This document shows, piece by piece, positions 17,868-26,145 of a stretch of DNA of 64,000 bases. The translations under genes were made by a program, and so were the position numbers. The DNA is taken from positions 1,736,001-1,800,000 of the forward strand of contig CAVWVJ010000001.1 in assembly GCA_963758505.1 (NCBI GenBank). Reading direction: 5' to 3'. The DNA is from Korobacter sp963758505 (lineage in GTDB: Bacteria > Acidobacteriota > Terriglobia > Terriglobales > Acidobacteriaceae). Below the pieces are notes generated by a model. That model saw nothing but the letters and a program-made list of their open reading frames with translations. It ran no database searches and was not told the origin of the DNA. Numbering within the stretch: position 1 is the first letter of the stretch; every line of letters begins with the position of its first letter.

Positions 17868-19211
17868 TTAGCGCACGTAAGTAAGAATCTGCAGCGGCGT
17901 CTGGTAGGCGCAAGTCGTGCCGCTGATCGGGTTGACCTGGCACGCCGGATCTGCCTGCGGGGCCGGCAGAAAATTCGTGATCGCGTTGGTGTCGGTGCGG
18001 ATAATCGTCACCCCTGGCGCGCCATTAGGATTATTCGACGGGAACTGGCCCGCTGGAGGGGCTGCCGTCGTGACATAAACCTTGGTGCTGGTTGGTTCGC
18101 TTTCGATGCTCAAGGGAACCGGGGTGCCCACCGGACCGAGGGGAATCGGATTGGCCGTGGTCGTTCCGGAGAGCGTATTGCTGCCGGCATCGATGACGCT
18201 CACGTTGTTGCTGCCACTGTTCGCCACGTAATAACGAGAACCGTCCGCCAGCGGAACCAGCGAAGTCGGGTTCAATGCACCGGCGCCCAGCGCTACGTGC
18301 TGCACGAGTAAAACGGGCGCAGCTTGCGAGAGGTCGAGCACGCTGACATCGTTGCTGCCGCCGTTGGTCACGTAAAGCCGGTTGCGGCGCTTGTCGAAGA
18401 ACGAGAAGTTGGGCCCGGTTCCGACGGGAATCGTGGTAGTCGTGTTGTCCACGGCGTGAATCAGCGTCAGGTTATTCGATCCCTGGTTCACCACGAATAC
18501 GTACGAGCCATCGATGTTGGTGCTCACCGCCACCGGGTTGGCGCCCACCGGGATGGTCGCAATCACCTGCAGGCTGGTGGGATCGACGACGCTGACGGTA
18601 TCGTCGCCTTGATTCACGATGTACACCTTGCCCCCCGAAGGCTGCTGGATCATCGCCACGGGGTTCCTGCCCACACAGATCGTGTTGGTCACCACCGAAT
18701 CGCTGGTGAGCGCATTCACCGAGCCGTTCGGACAGGAGCTTGGTTCCGCCGAATTGAGGACGTAGGCGATCGTCGCGCGTCCTAAAAAGCTCACGGGCGT
18801 GGTGGCGGCCGGCAGGGTGACGGTGGTGTTGTTGTTAATGGCAGCATCGACGAAGGTGATATTGCTGAGGGTGCCGTCGTCATGGTTCGCCACGACGAGG
18901 TTCGCGACCCCGCTATTCGCCGAAGCGGTGATCATGTAGGCAAAGACCGGGTTGTAGCCTACCTGCGCATCGAGAGTAACGGAGTCCCCGGAAACATCGA
19001 TTTCCTCGACGATTCCCTGCCCGACGGTTCCGCCGGGACCATTGGGATTGTTGAAGAGGACGAAGGCGTAGTTAATGGGCTGCGGATCGCCACCTGGGGA
19101 GATGATGGGGTTGGCAATCGGACGGTAGGTGTCCCCGCAGGCCGACCAGAGGATGACCGCAGACAACAAACCGGCGAGCGTGCCGGCTTTCTTCCATAAG
19201 GACATTCGCAT
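17868..19211 (-). CDS. YVTN-family beta-propeller lipoprotein
   Basis: 447 residues from ATG 19211. The N-terminus MSLWKKAGTLAGLLSAVILW then SAC-G is a signal peptide with a lipobox-like Cys, so it is probably exported and lipid-anchored. The body is built of repeated blades of about 40 residues with the typical pattern (GGKVYIVNQGDDTVSVVDPT; VFVVNQGSNNLTLIHAVDNT; RLYVTNGGSNDVSVLDLSQA; RYYVANSGSNNVSVIDAGSN). Such propellers bind proteins or sugars at the cell surface; no catalytic residues are recognisable. It converges on the che operon with the terminator between. Confidence 0.85.
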   Translation of the reverse strand: MRMSLWKKAGTLAGLLSAVILWSACGDTYRPIANPIISPGGDPQPINYAFVLFNNPNGPGGTVGQGIVEEIDVSGDSVTLDAQVGYNPVFAYMITASANSGVANLVVANHDDGTLSNITFVDAAINNNTTVTLPAATTPVSFLGRATIAYVLNSAEPSSCPNGSVNALTSDSVVTNTICVGRNPVAMIQQPSGGKVYIVNQGDDTVSVVDPTSLQVIATIPVGANPVAVSTNIDGSYVFVVNQGSNNLTLIHAVDNTTTTIPVGTGPNFSFFDKRRNRLYVTNGGSNDVSVLDLSQAAPVLLVQHVALGAGALNPTSLVPLADGSRYYVANSGSNNVSVIDAGSNTLSGTTTANPIPLGPVGTPVPLSIESEPTSTKVYVTTAAPPAGQFPSNNPNGAPGVTIIRTDTNAITNFLPAPQADPACQVNPISGTTCAYQTPLQILTYVR

Positions 19212-19329
19212 TCCATTAATACGTGGGATCAGCCTGTATTGTACTTGGGCCTGAGCAGCGGGCCAAGTCGCAGGCGGGATGCTATAACCACAAGACGCCG
19301 AAAGAACTCTCCGGGGCCCGGTTACGGCG

Positions 19330-19446
19330 TTCAAGCATGCCGCTCCCGACGCCCTGGCTGCATTCTACTCAGACGAGGCCGTCAACCATCAGATAGCGCA
19401 GACTCCCGGTCGTCGGCCGCCACGATGGTGGACATCCCGGGTTCAC
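19330..19446 (+). pseudogene. Possible fragment of a SnoaL/NTF2-like protein
   Basis: The 370-base gap 19212 to 19581 holds no intact gene, but one forward frame reads FKHAAPDALAAFYSDEAVNH then QIAQTPGRR, which resembles the start of SnoaL-like polyketide-cyclase folds (xDALAALYxxDAVNH pattern). It has no start codon of its own in place and loses similarity at about 19410. It is best read as a short remnant. A near-repeat of the preceding CTCCGGGGCCCG occurs at 19310-19321 and 19516-19527. Confidence 0.3.
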
Positions 19447-19581
19447 GTGAGCGGTGCAGTCGTGAAAACGAATGCGGTGTGGGATTCTAGCTCCTCCGGA
19501 CCAGGCGCTGCAAAACTCCGGGGCCCGCAATGCGTTCGAGAATTCCAGGGCCTCCACTCCTCGGTGCTAGAATCCCTTGCC

Positions 19582-20103
19582 ATGTTCTTCCGTACGACGC
19601 TCGTGACCTCCTTGCTTTCCCTCGCCGGCTTCGCGCAGTCCGCGCCTACTGACGTTCCCGCCTCGCTCAAGCCTCCCGCCGGCCAACAAATGGTTCTCCA
19701 GGCGCACGCGATGGGCGTACAAATCTATACCTGCAACGCCGATGCTTCCGGCAAGTTCGCCTGGACGCTGAAAGCTCCGCAGGCCGAGTTGCGCGACGCC
19801 GACGGCCACATGATCATCACCCACTCCGCCGGACCCAAGTGGCAGCACAAGGATGGCAGCCTCATCACCGGCAGCGTGGTGAAGAAAGAAAACGCCCCCG
19901 ACGGCACTTCCATTCCGTGGCTTCTCGTCGCGGCCGACAACTCCCACTCCGCCGAAGGCGTATTGAGCAAGGTCGAATTCGTGCAGCGCATTCATACCGA
20001 GGGCGGACAGCCTCCCGCCTCCGGCTGCGATGCCTCCAGCAAAGGCGATGAAGTGAAATCGAAATACTCCGCCGACTACGTCTTCTACGCGCCGTCGCAC
20101 TGA
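19582..20103 (+). CDS. Secreted DUF3455-type protein
   Basis: 173 residues from ATG 19582; codons upstream in frame have no signal peptide and are rejected. N-terminal signal peptide (MFFRTTLVTSLLSLAGFAQS), then a domain matching DUF3455 by pattern: PPAGQQMVLQAHAMGVQIY-TC, WTLKAPQAELRD, GPKWQHKDGSLITGSV, SIPWLLVAA, VEFVQRIHTEGGQPPASGCD. Function is unknown; members are extracytoplasmic, often in stress- or surface-linked contexts. The two Cys residues could form a disulphide. It precedes the membrane-protein gene at 20170 by 66 bases. Confidence 0.85.
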   Translation: MFFRTTLVTSLLSLAGFAQSAPTDVPASLKPPAGQQMVLQAHAMGVQIYTCNADASGKFAWTLKAPQAELRDADGHMIITHSAGPKWQHKDGSLITGSVVKKENAPDGTSIPWLLVAADNSHSAEGVLSKVEFVQRIHTEGGQPPASGCDASSKGDEVKSKYSADYVFYAPSH

Positions 20104-20124
20104 TCGCCGCCCATCCGTTGCCAA

Positions 20125-20165
20125 AGCTCCTGTGTACATGGATAATGCCCACGCTTACAGGAGCT
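20125..20165 (+). promoter_or_regulatory. Stem that would sequester the ribosome-binding site of the next gene
   Basis: AGCTCCTGT at 20125-20133 is the exact complement of ACAGGAGCT at 20157-20165. The right arm contains the Shine-Dalgarno GGAG used by the ATG at 20170. As RNA the 9-bp stem with a 23-base loop would hide the ribosome site, so translation could be conditional (thermosensor-like or factor-released), or it may be an operator dyad in the DNA. Only the pairing is seen. Confidence 0.4.
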
Positions 20166-20169
20166 GTCC

Positions 20170-20745
20170 ATGAAACGCGTCCTAATCGCCGGTCTCTTCG
20201 CTGGAATCGGAATGTTCCTCTGGATGTCGATTGCCCACATGGCGCTGCCGCTGGGCCGCATCGGCGTCAGTGAAATTCCCAACGAGGCTCCCGTGCTCGC
20301 GGCGATGCAAGCCTCTCTCGGCGATCACTCCGGCCTTTACATCTTCCCCGGCATGGGCCTCGGCCCCAATCCCACCCACGCCGAACAAAACAATGCCATG
20401 GCTCACTACCAGGAAAAGCTCAATGCCAATCCTTCGGGCCTGCTCATCTACCATCCCGCTGGAGCCAAGGCGCTCACGCCCGCGCAGCTCATCACCGAGT
20501 TCGTCACCGAACTCGTGGAAGCCTTCCTCGCCTCGCTGCTGCTCGCCCGCGCCGCCCTGGGCACTTACAGCCGCCGCGTCGCCTTCGTCACGACGGTCGG
20601 AATCGTCGCGGTTCTCGCAACCAATGTGCCTTACTGGAATTGGTACGGCTTTCCCACCGACTACACCATCGCCTACATGTTTACCCAGCTCGTCGGATTT
20701 CTCGTGGCGGGCCTCATCGCCGGCAAGGTGCTCAGGACGGTCTAG
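20170..20745 (+). CDS. Small polytopic membrane protein, unknown function
   Basis: 191 residues with a good Shine-Dalgarno (GGAG 6 bases upstream). Membrane segments: VLIAGLFAGIGMFLWMSIAH (about 4-23), LVEAFLASLLLARAAL (about 116-131), VAFVTTVGIVAVLATNVPYW (about 138-157), and a C-terminal MFTQLVGFLVAGLIAGKVL. A loop of about 80 residues after the first helix (GLYIFPGMGLGPNPTHAEQN) is likely extracytoplasmic. I recognise no enzyme motif. The pattern recalls small uncharacterised membrane proteins widespread in soil bacteria. Confidence 0.7.
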   Translation: MKRVLIAGLFAGIGMFLWMSIAHMALPLGRIGVSEIPNEAPVLAAMQASLGDHSGLYIFPGMGLGPNPTHAEQNNAMAHYQEKLNANPSGLLIYHPAGAKALTPAQLITEFVTELVEAFLASLLLARAALGTYSRRVAFVTTVGIVAVLATNVPYWNWYGFPTDYTIAYMFTQLVGFLVAGLIAGKVLRTV

Positions 20746-20751
20746 TTCTTC

Positions 20752-22638
20752 TCACTGCTTTTTGCGGAAGACCACGAGTTCCACGCCGCCGATCACCGCG
20801 CGCCCCGGCATCGGGATGCCCACGATCTCCTGGTAAGACGTGTCGGTGAGGTTCGTAAGCTCGAGATACGGGCGTATTCGGCCCTCGTCGCGCGCGATCG
20901 CAAGATCCCATAGCGGGTAAGCATCGCGCTGGTAGCGCTGTGTCACGCCCAGCCGCGTACGCGCGATGATCCCGTGGCTGACACTTCCCTGCCACGCGGC
21001 AAAGGCGTTATGCGTGGGATAGTTGAATACATACTGCGAGATCAATCCGTTCAGCGCCTGCTGTGCTCCGTAAATCCCCGTGTAGCCGAGATCGAATTCC
21101 TGCCGGTCCGATGGCTTGTAGCGCACCACCGTCTCGACCCCGGCGAAGTTAAGCCGGTCGATGTTGTACGCATGCCAGAGGTCGGTCGCTCCCGGGCTCG
21201 CGATGCAGTCTCCAGTTCCGTCGTCGAACAGGTATCCGGGCTGGCACTTCACGTAATCGATTCCGTCGCGCTCGCGGCGTTCAAACCCGGTCGCGGAAAA
21301 CGAAACCTTCGCTCCCGCATTCCAATCGACCCCGCCTTCATAACTCCAAGCCGACTCCGGCCGCAGATCGGGGTTCCCGACGTTCGCCGGATCGCTGTAA
21401 TAAAGATCCGTGTAGGTCGGAATACGAAATGCCCGGCTCACCGCGCCACGCACTTTTACCTTCGACGAGATCCAGTACGCCGCGCTCGCCGAAGGCGTAA
21501 ACTGCCCGCGCGTCCCGTTGTACGACTCCTCGCGCGCGCCCAGCGAAACCGAAAACCGGCGCAATGCCCGGAAATCCACCGCCGCATAGATCGCGCCGCG
21601 ATTGCGCCCGTGATGCCCGAGATTGTTGCTGTCGATCTGGTCGCGATATCCCTCTACGCCGTAGGAAACCGTCGTGTTCTGCGCCACCTCGTCGTGCCGC
21701 CGCAGCGAGGCCTGCCAGCTATCGGTCACATGGTTGTTTTCGTAAACGCTCGGATCGTCGCGCAGCAATACAAACTCGTCCGTGTGCCGCCGGTATCCGA
21801 AGTCGAACGCCGTCTGCTGCCCCAGGTCCTGCGTCAGCGCGGCAAACCAGCCCTTCGTTCTCTCCCACGAATCGTAGGGACCATAAAACTGGTTCGCCCC
21901 GAACGGACGGTCTGCCGTCGAGAGCAGCACCATCGTCGCTCCCAGCGCGGTCTGAAAATGCGTTTCGCTCGAAACCGCCGCGCTTCGGTAGTCCCGGTCC
22001 GCCATGAATCCGGTCGAGAAGCTCCGGTCCGCCGTGACCTGCTCGCTCCAGCGCTTGGTCGCGTACGAGGCCACCGCGCGCTCCTCGTTGTAGCCAAAGT
22101 TTCCCAGCCCCGCGCGAATCCGAAACTCGCTCACCGCCGCCGGCGCGGTGATGAAATTCACCGCCCCACCCATCGCGTCCGCGCCATAAAAAGTCGATCC
22201 CGCGCCGTGCAGCACCTCGATCCGGCTGATCGAATCCAGCGGGATCGGCAGGTCGAGGTTGTGGTGGCCCGTCTGCGCATCATTCACCCGCAGCCCGTCG
22301 ATCAGGACCAGCGTCTGCCCAAAGGTCGCGCCGCGGATCGAAAGATCGGCCTGCACTCCGCCCGGTGCCCGTTCCTGCAAATCGATCGAAGGATCGAGCC
22401 GCAAATAATCCACGTCGCTGGAATACAGCAATGGCGCCTGCTGGGTATCGAGCGCCATCACCGAGCGCTCCAACTCTTCCAGCGGCATTGGCTCGAATGT
22501 ACCCGTCACCACCACCGTCTCATCCGGCTTCGCCGCCGGTGCAGCCGTGTTCGCAGGGGTACCAGACCCTGTGCCAGGCTGCTGGGCGCACGCGGCAACG
22601 CCCAACACCAACATCGAAATCGCCAGCCAACTTCGCAT
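20752..22638 (-). CDS. TonB-dependent outer-membrane receptor (BtuB/FepA-like)
   Basis: 628 residues from ATG 22638, which gives a signal peptide (MRSWLAISMLVLGVAACA). A TonB-box-like stretch (DETVVVTGTFEP) is followed by the plug domain (APGGVQADLSIRGATFGQTL; VLHGAGSTFYGADAMGGAVN) and a 22-strand-type barrel rich in aromatic beta segments, ending in a strand with GVELVVFRKKQ. The plug's DGLRVND and the position of the TonB box fit vitamin B12 or siderophore uptake. No cobalamin riboswitch is visible in the 76-base gap upstream, so the substrate is open. Divergent from the Kdo hydroxylase gene. Confidence 0.88.
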   Translation of the reverse strand: MRSWLAISMLVLGVAACAQQPGTGSGTPANTAAPAAKPDETVVVTGTFEPMPLEELERSVMALDTQQAPLLYSSDVDYLRLDPSIDLQERAPGGVQADLSIRGATFGQTLVLIDGLRVNDAQTGHHNLDLPIPLDSISRIEVLHGAGSTFYGADAMGGAVNFITAPAAVSEFRIRAGLGNFGYNEERAVASYATKRWSEQVTADRSFSTGFMADRDYRSAAVSSETHFQTALGATMVLLSTADRPFGANQFYGPYDSWERTKGWFAALTQDLGQQTAFDFGYRRHTDEFVLLRDDPSVYENNHVTDSWQASLRRHDEVAQNTTVSYGVEGYRDQIDSNNLGHHGRNRGAIYAAVDFRALRRFSVSLGAREESYNGTRGQFTPSASAAYWISSKVKVRGAVSRAFRIPTYTDLYYSDPANVGNPDLRPESAWSYEGGVDWNAGAKVSFSATGFERRERDGIDYVKCQPGYLFDDGTGDCIASPGATDLWHAYNIDRLNFAGVETVVRYKPSDRQEFDLGYTGIYGAQQALNGLISQYVFNYPTHNAFAAWQGSVSHGIIARTRLGVTQRYQRDAYPLWDLAIARDEGRIRPYLELTNLTDTSYQEIVGIPMPGRAVIGGVELVVFRKKQ

Positions 22639-22714
22639 CAGAGAAGTTAGACTAGCAGAGTCCTGTCGCGGCGAAGCTTCCACCATGATGGGATCATTGC
22701 AGAGATTTACAACC

Positions 22715-23642
22715 ATGAATACGTCAGCGGCATGTTCGGTGGTGCGCGACTTCAATCGCAACGGTTGGCAAGATCAGGACCGTTCCCGTGAATGGTGCGT
22801 GGAGCTGGAGAGCGGCCGGATTCTTCTGTTTGACGGAATTCCGTTCGACCTGCCCGCCGAAGACCGCGACTTCCTGCTCTCGCAGAGGCAGACCGAGTCG
22901 CGCTTTCACAAGAACATTTCCTACCGGCCCACCAGCGATGTTCTGCGCGGCATCGCCAATGACGCGCCCGATCGCGGCCGCATGCAGTCCGTCATGCGCG
23001 GTTACTCGCAGCAGGTAGTCGGATTCGTGAAAAAGTTCCTCGCGCCCTACGGCCACGACTTCCAACTCGACTACGCCAGCTTCCGCCCGCTGGAGGAAAA
23101 GAACCGCGATCTCGCGCTCCACAAACGCAACGATCTCCTCCACGTTGACGCCTTCCCTACTCGTCCCACGCGCGGCGCCCGCATTCTCCGCGTCTTCACC
23201 AATATCAATCCTTCCGTCGATCGTGTCTGGACTCACCGGCGAACCCTTCCACGTCCTCGCCACGAAGCTGGCCACAGCCGCCGGCGTGCAGCGCTTCGCC
23301 CAACCTTCCTTGGTCGACCGCTTTGCTCACGCCGCACAGAGTGCCGCGCACGCCATCGGCGCTCCCGTCCCCAACCGCTCCCGATACGACCGCTTCATGC
23401 TGCATTTCCACGATTGGCTGAAGGAGAACAACGATTTCCAATCGGCATCCCCCAAAATTCGAACCGATTTCTCGCCGGGCTGCACCTGGATGGTCTATAC
23501 CGACGGCGTCCCGCACGCCGTCCTCTCCGGCCAGTATGTCCTCGAGCAAACGTTCATCATCCCACAACGCGCCCTCGTCGCCCCCGAACGTTCCCCCTTG
23601 CAAGTCCTGGAAGAAATCGGCGGCGCACCGATGTCGTCCTGA
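22715..23642 (+). pseudogene. Kdo hydroxylase-like Fe(II)/2-oxoglutarate dioxygenase, one +1 frameshift
   Basis: Two frames together give about 308 residues. Segment 1 (from ATG 22715, alternatives at 22685) carries SYRPTSDVLRGIANDAPDRG and the metal-site region KRNDLLHVDAFPTRPTRGAR then ILRVFTNINP. Segment 2, in the next frame from about 23230, starts LTGEPFHVLATKLA and runs through GCTWMVYTDGVPHAVLSGQY to EEIGGAPMSS. The pattern fits the Kdo 3-hydroxylase family, which modifies the inner core of lipopolysaccharide. The shift lies at CGTGTCTGGA-CTCACC near 23232 and removing one base restores a continuous protein. Divergent from the TonB receptor. Confidence 0.75.
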
Positions 23643-23667
23643 TTCGACAACCCACCGCACCGCGGCA

Positions 23668-23835
23668 CAGCCCACATCGTTCCTCGCTCCTCCATCCCTC
23701 TCTCTTGTCCTCCAGAGGAGCGCAGCGACGTAAGGACCTGCTGTTCCTCCCGCGGCCAGCCCACATCGTTCCTCGCTCCTCCATCCCTCTCTCTTGTCCT
23801 CCAGAGGAGCGCAGCGACGTAAGGACCTGTTGTTC
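23668..23835. repeat. Tandem intergenic repeat, two copies of about 79 bases (period 89)
   Basis: Copy 1 is 23668-23746 and copy 2 is 23757-23835, differing at one position (GACCTGCTG against GACCTGTTG) and separated by 10 bases. The core contains CCAGAGGAGCGCAGCGACGT and AGGACCTG. A diverged copy lies inverted at 40995-41045. This looks like a dispersed non-coding repeat family that has duplicated locally. It fills most of the 268-base gap before tRNA-Glu. Confidence 0.85.
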
Positions 23836-23910
23836 GACGCCAGCATCTTTGACACAGCCAAATCACCGCTGCTACGATGATTACGTCGGCTGCACTCCTT
23901 CCATGCAAGC

Positions 23911-23988
23911 GTCCCCGTCGTCTAGCCCGGCCTAGGACACCGCCCTTTCACGGCGATAACACGGGTTCGAATCCCGTCGGGGACGCCA
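23911..23988 (+). tRNA. tRNA-Glu (anticodon TTC)
   Basis: Cloverleaf by eye: acceptor GTCCCCG pairs with CGGGGAC; anticodon stem CCGCC with the loop CTTTCAC, giving TTC; T-arm with GGTTCGAATCC; discriminator G and an encoded CCA at 23986-23988. 78 bases including CCA. Confidence 0.95.
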
Positions 23989-24103
23989 AGTCACTCATCC
24001 CTCAAGTCTTCCCCGCCCAGGGATCTCGCCCCCAGACTAGAATTCTTCCAGCGCCGAAACTTTCACCGTAAGAACCGTGTTCACGGTCGAGGGGATCTTC
24101 TGA

Positions 24104-24874
24104 ATGCCGCACCGCCGCTTCGTCATAACCGCCCGCTTTGCTGCCTTCCTGAGCGCGATCGTTCTACTGGGAGCCGGCGCGACCTTCGCGCAGTCCGGCC
24201 AGCAGAGCGCGCCATCGCCCACTGCTGCCCATGAGAACATGTCCCACTCGCCCGGTCACATGTACATGACCTCCCTGCGCCCGGCGCAGCCCGGTGACCA
24301 GCAGAGAGCCGAGGCCATCATCCAGGCAGCTAAAACCGCCATGGCGCCCTATCAGGACTACACCAAGGCCTTGGCCGATGGTTATCAGATCTTCCTGCCC
24401 AATCTTCCGCAGTCCCAGTATCACTTCACGAAATACGAGAATGCCCGCGAGGCCTGGATGCACTTCGATCCTCTTAAGCCGACATCTCTTCTCTACAAGA
24501 AGACAGCGGATGGCGGATATCAGCTCATCGGTGCGATGTACACCGCTCGCGTCGATGCCACCGAGGACGAACTCAACCAGCGAATTCCGCTCAGCATTGC
24601 GCAATGGCATCAGCACGTAAATTTCTGCAAAGCGCCCGTCGGACAGAAAGCCGCCTACTTCGGCCCCAACGCTAAATTCGGTCTGCTGGGTTCCATCAAC
24701 ACAAAGGAAGCTTGCGACGCGGCCGGCGGAGAATTTCATCCCCATATCTTTGGATGGATGGTCCACATCTATCCTTACGAAACCGACCCAAAGAATATTT
24801 TCTCGACCAGCGATGACGAGAAAGGCCACGACAACATGGACCATTCGGCGATGCCTGGGATGAAGATGAACTAG
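24104..24874 (+). CDS. Secreted His/Met-rich protein, unknown function
   Basis: 256 residues with a signal peptide (FAAFLSAIVLLGAGATFAQS). The mature N-terminus (HENMSHSPGHMYMTSLRP) and the C-terminus (KGHDNMDHSAMPGMKMN) are rich in His and Met, like copper-binding tails. The core has repeated aromatic and His residues (SQYHFTKYENAREAWMHFDP; SIAQWHQHVNFCKAPVG; FHPHIFGWMVHIYPYE) and two Cys. Periplasmic metal handling is a reasonable guess but is not shown. It is monocistronic between tRNA-Glu and the convergent inositol monophosphatase. Confidence 0.7.
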   Translation: MPHRRFVITARFAAFLSAIVLLGAGATFAQSGQQSAPSPTAAHENMSHSPGHMYMTSLRPAQPGDQQRAEAIIQAAKTAMAPYQDYTKALADGYQIFLPNLPQSQYHFTKYENAREAWMHFDPLKPTSLLYKKTADGGYQLIGAMYTARVDATEDELNQRIPLSIAQWHQHVNFCKAPVGQKAAYFGPNAKFGLLGSINTKEACDAAGGEFHPHIFGWMVHIYPYETDPKNIFSTSDDEKGHDNMDHSAMPGMKMN

Positions 24875-24890
24875 TTCTGGAATGCGGCGG

Positions 24891-25736
24891 CTACCCGCGG
24901 TTCTTGGCCCACTCTTGCGGCGACGGCAGCGCTTCCATCTCCTGCCCCGCGAAGATCGCTTGAAAAGCCCGCATCAACTCGTCATGAATCAGCCCGTTCG
25001 ACGCCAGGGTCTCTTTGCTGTCCATCCGCCAGGTGGATCCGTCGTAGCGCGTCACCGTTCCCCCGGCTTCTTTCACCAGTAACGTCCCCGCCGAGGTATC
25101 CCACGGATTGAGGTTGAACTCCCAGAAGCCGTCGTAGCGTCCGCAAGCCACGTTCGCCAGGTCCAGCGCCGCCGATCCCGCGCGTCTCACCCCGTGCGAG
25201 TGCAGCGTGATCTGGTGATAGAAGTGGATGTTCGGATTTTTATGCCGCTTGTGGCTGGGAAATCCGGTCGCCAGCAGGGATTCGCACAACCGCTTCGTCT
25301 GCGACACTCGGATCGGCTTGCCATTCAGGAAGGCTCCCTTGCCCTGCTCGGCCGCGAACAGTTCATCGCGTGTCGGATCGTAAAGAACTCCTGCAACCAT
25401 CTCTCCGCGCCGCTCCAGCCCCATCGAGACGCAGAACACCGGGTAGCCATGCGCGAAGTTCGTCGTCCCATCGAGCGGATCGATGTACCAGCGATACTCC
25501 GCCCCCGTCTCCTGCCGCGTTCCCTCTTCCCCAACAATATCGTGCCCCGGCCAGGCCGCGCGCACCCGCTCCACGATCAGTTTTTCCGAAGCGCGGTCGG
25601 CGACGGTCACCAGGTCAACGTCGCCCTTGTATTCGATTTTCACTCGCTGATGGAAATAATGCAGCAGCAGCGCGCCGGCCTCGCGCGCGATCGTTTCGAT
25701 CTGGGGTACGAATTCGAAATCCGCCGCCGGGGGCAT
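24891..25736 (-). CDS. suhB: Inositol monophosphatase family protein
   Basis: 281 residues. Motifs of the Mg-dependent, Li-sensitive phosphatase superfamily: VTVADRASEKLI, the metal-binding GEEGTR region, WYIDPLDGTTNFAHGYPVFC (DPxDGT catalytic motif near residue 85), and the C-terminal GYxxxxxxWD equivalent GRYDGFWEFNLNPWDTSAG. It dephosphorylates inositol-1-phosphate or related sugar phosphates in the cytoplasm; some family members also act in rRNA processing. Three bases separate it from the Hfq-like gene upstream, so they are likely one transcript, a pairing that would fit an RNA-linked role. The exact substrate is unknown. Confidence 0.92.
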   Translation of the reverse strand: MPPAADFEFVPQIETIAREAGALLLHYFHQRVKIEYKGDVDLVTVADRASEKLIVERVRAAWPGHDIVGEEGTRQETGAEYRWYIDPLDGTTNFAHGYPVFCVSMGLERRGEMVAGVLYDPTRDELFAAEQGKGAFLNGKPIRVSQTKRLCESLLATGFPSHKRHKNPNIHFYHQITLHSHGVRRAGSAALDLANVACGRYDGFWEFNLNPWDTSAGTLLVKEAGGTVTRYDGSTWRMDSKETLASNGLIHDELMRAFQAIFAGQEMEALPSPQEWAKNRG

Positions 25737-25739
25737 TCG

Positions 25740-26054
25740 CTACTCTTCCGCGGGAGCAGCTTCCGCGGCCTTGGCCATCTCCGGACGGGTCTTCTTGTTG
25801 CCGTTCTCTTCCATGATGTACCGGATGTCGTGCTTGTAGATGAACAGGTTCGGCGCCCCGTCCCGTGTCAGCCGCACCATGGCCCGGTCGTAATACTCGA
25901 TCCAGCCCTTCACCACTTCGCCATCCACCAGCTTGATGCGCACCGGCTTCTGTTTCTCGCCGAGCATCTTCAGGTAAGCAGCTTCTTCGTGGGTCTCTTC
26001 CGGTGGGGGGTTCTTTCCCTTTTTGTGATCGGGTGGCGGCGTTCGAAACGACAT
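25740..26054 (-). CDS. hfq: Hfq/Sm-like RNA-binding protein
   Basis: 104 residues. The centre matches the Hfq Sm fold: LGEKQKPVRIKLVDGEVVKG (Sm1 region) and NLFIYKHDIRYI, containing the YKH triad of the Sm2 motif that lines the RNA-binding pore. The N-terminus is an extra charged extension and the tail is Ala/Glu-rich, and the first strand lacks the usual NxLR motif, so this is a divergent member. It is expected to be a hexameric chaperone for small RNA-mRNA pairing. A candidate small RNA lies just upstream at 26111-26295. Confidence 0.75.
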   Translation of the reverse strand: MSFRTPPPDHKKGKNPPPEETHEEAAYLKMLGEKQKPVRIKLVDGEVVKGWIEYYDRAMVRLTRDGAPNLFIYKHDIRYIMEENGNKKTRPEMAKAAEAAPAEE

Positions 26055-26110
26055 AATGAAGCCATTATGTCATGCTGCTCCACCACCTCCCAGTAACCAT
26101 TTCGTGGCAT

Positions 26111-26145
26111 AAAAAAGGCCGCCCCGAAGAATTCGCGAGACGGCC
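26111..26145 (-). terminator. Rho-independent terminator, minus strand
   Basis: On the minus strand GGCCGTCTCG (26145-26136) pairs with CGGGGCGGCC (26126-26117), 10 pairs including two G-U, followed by six Ts (26116-26111). It lies 234 bases beyond the VWFA-gene stop and 57 before the Hfq-like start, so it ends either a long 3' UTR or a separate small RNA. Confidence 0.85.

Noticed and set aside
20974..22650. Long plus-strand open frame opposite the TonB receptor
   Set aside because: Extremely Arg-rich, no motif; the minus strand is a complete TonB-dependent receptor.
22639..22714. Cobalamin riboswitch before the TonB receptor
   Set aside because: The divergent gap is only about 76 bases and shows no B12-box or the needed length.
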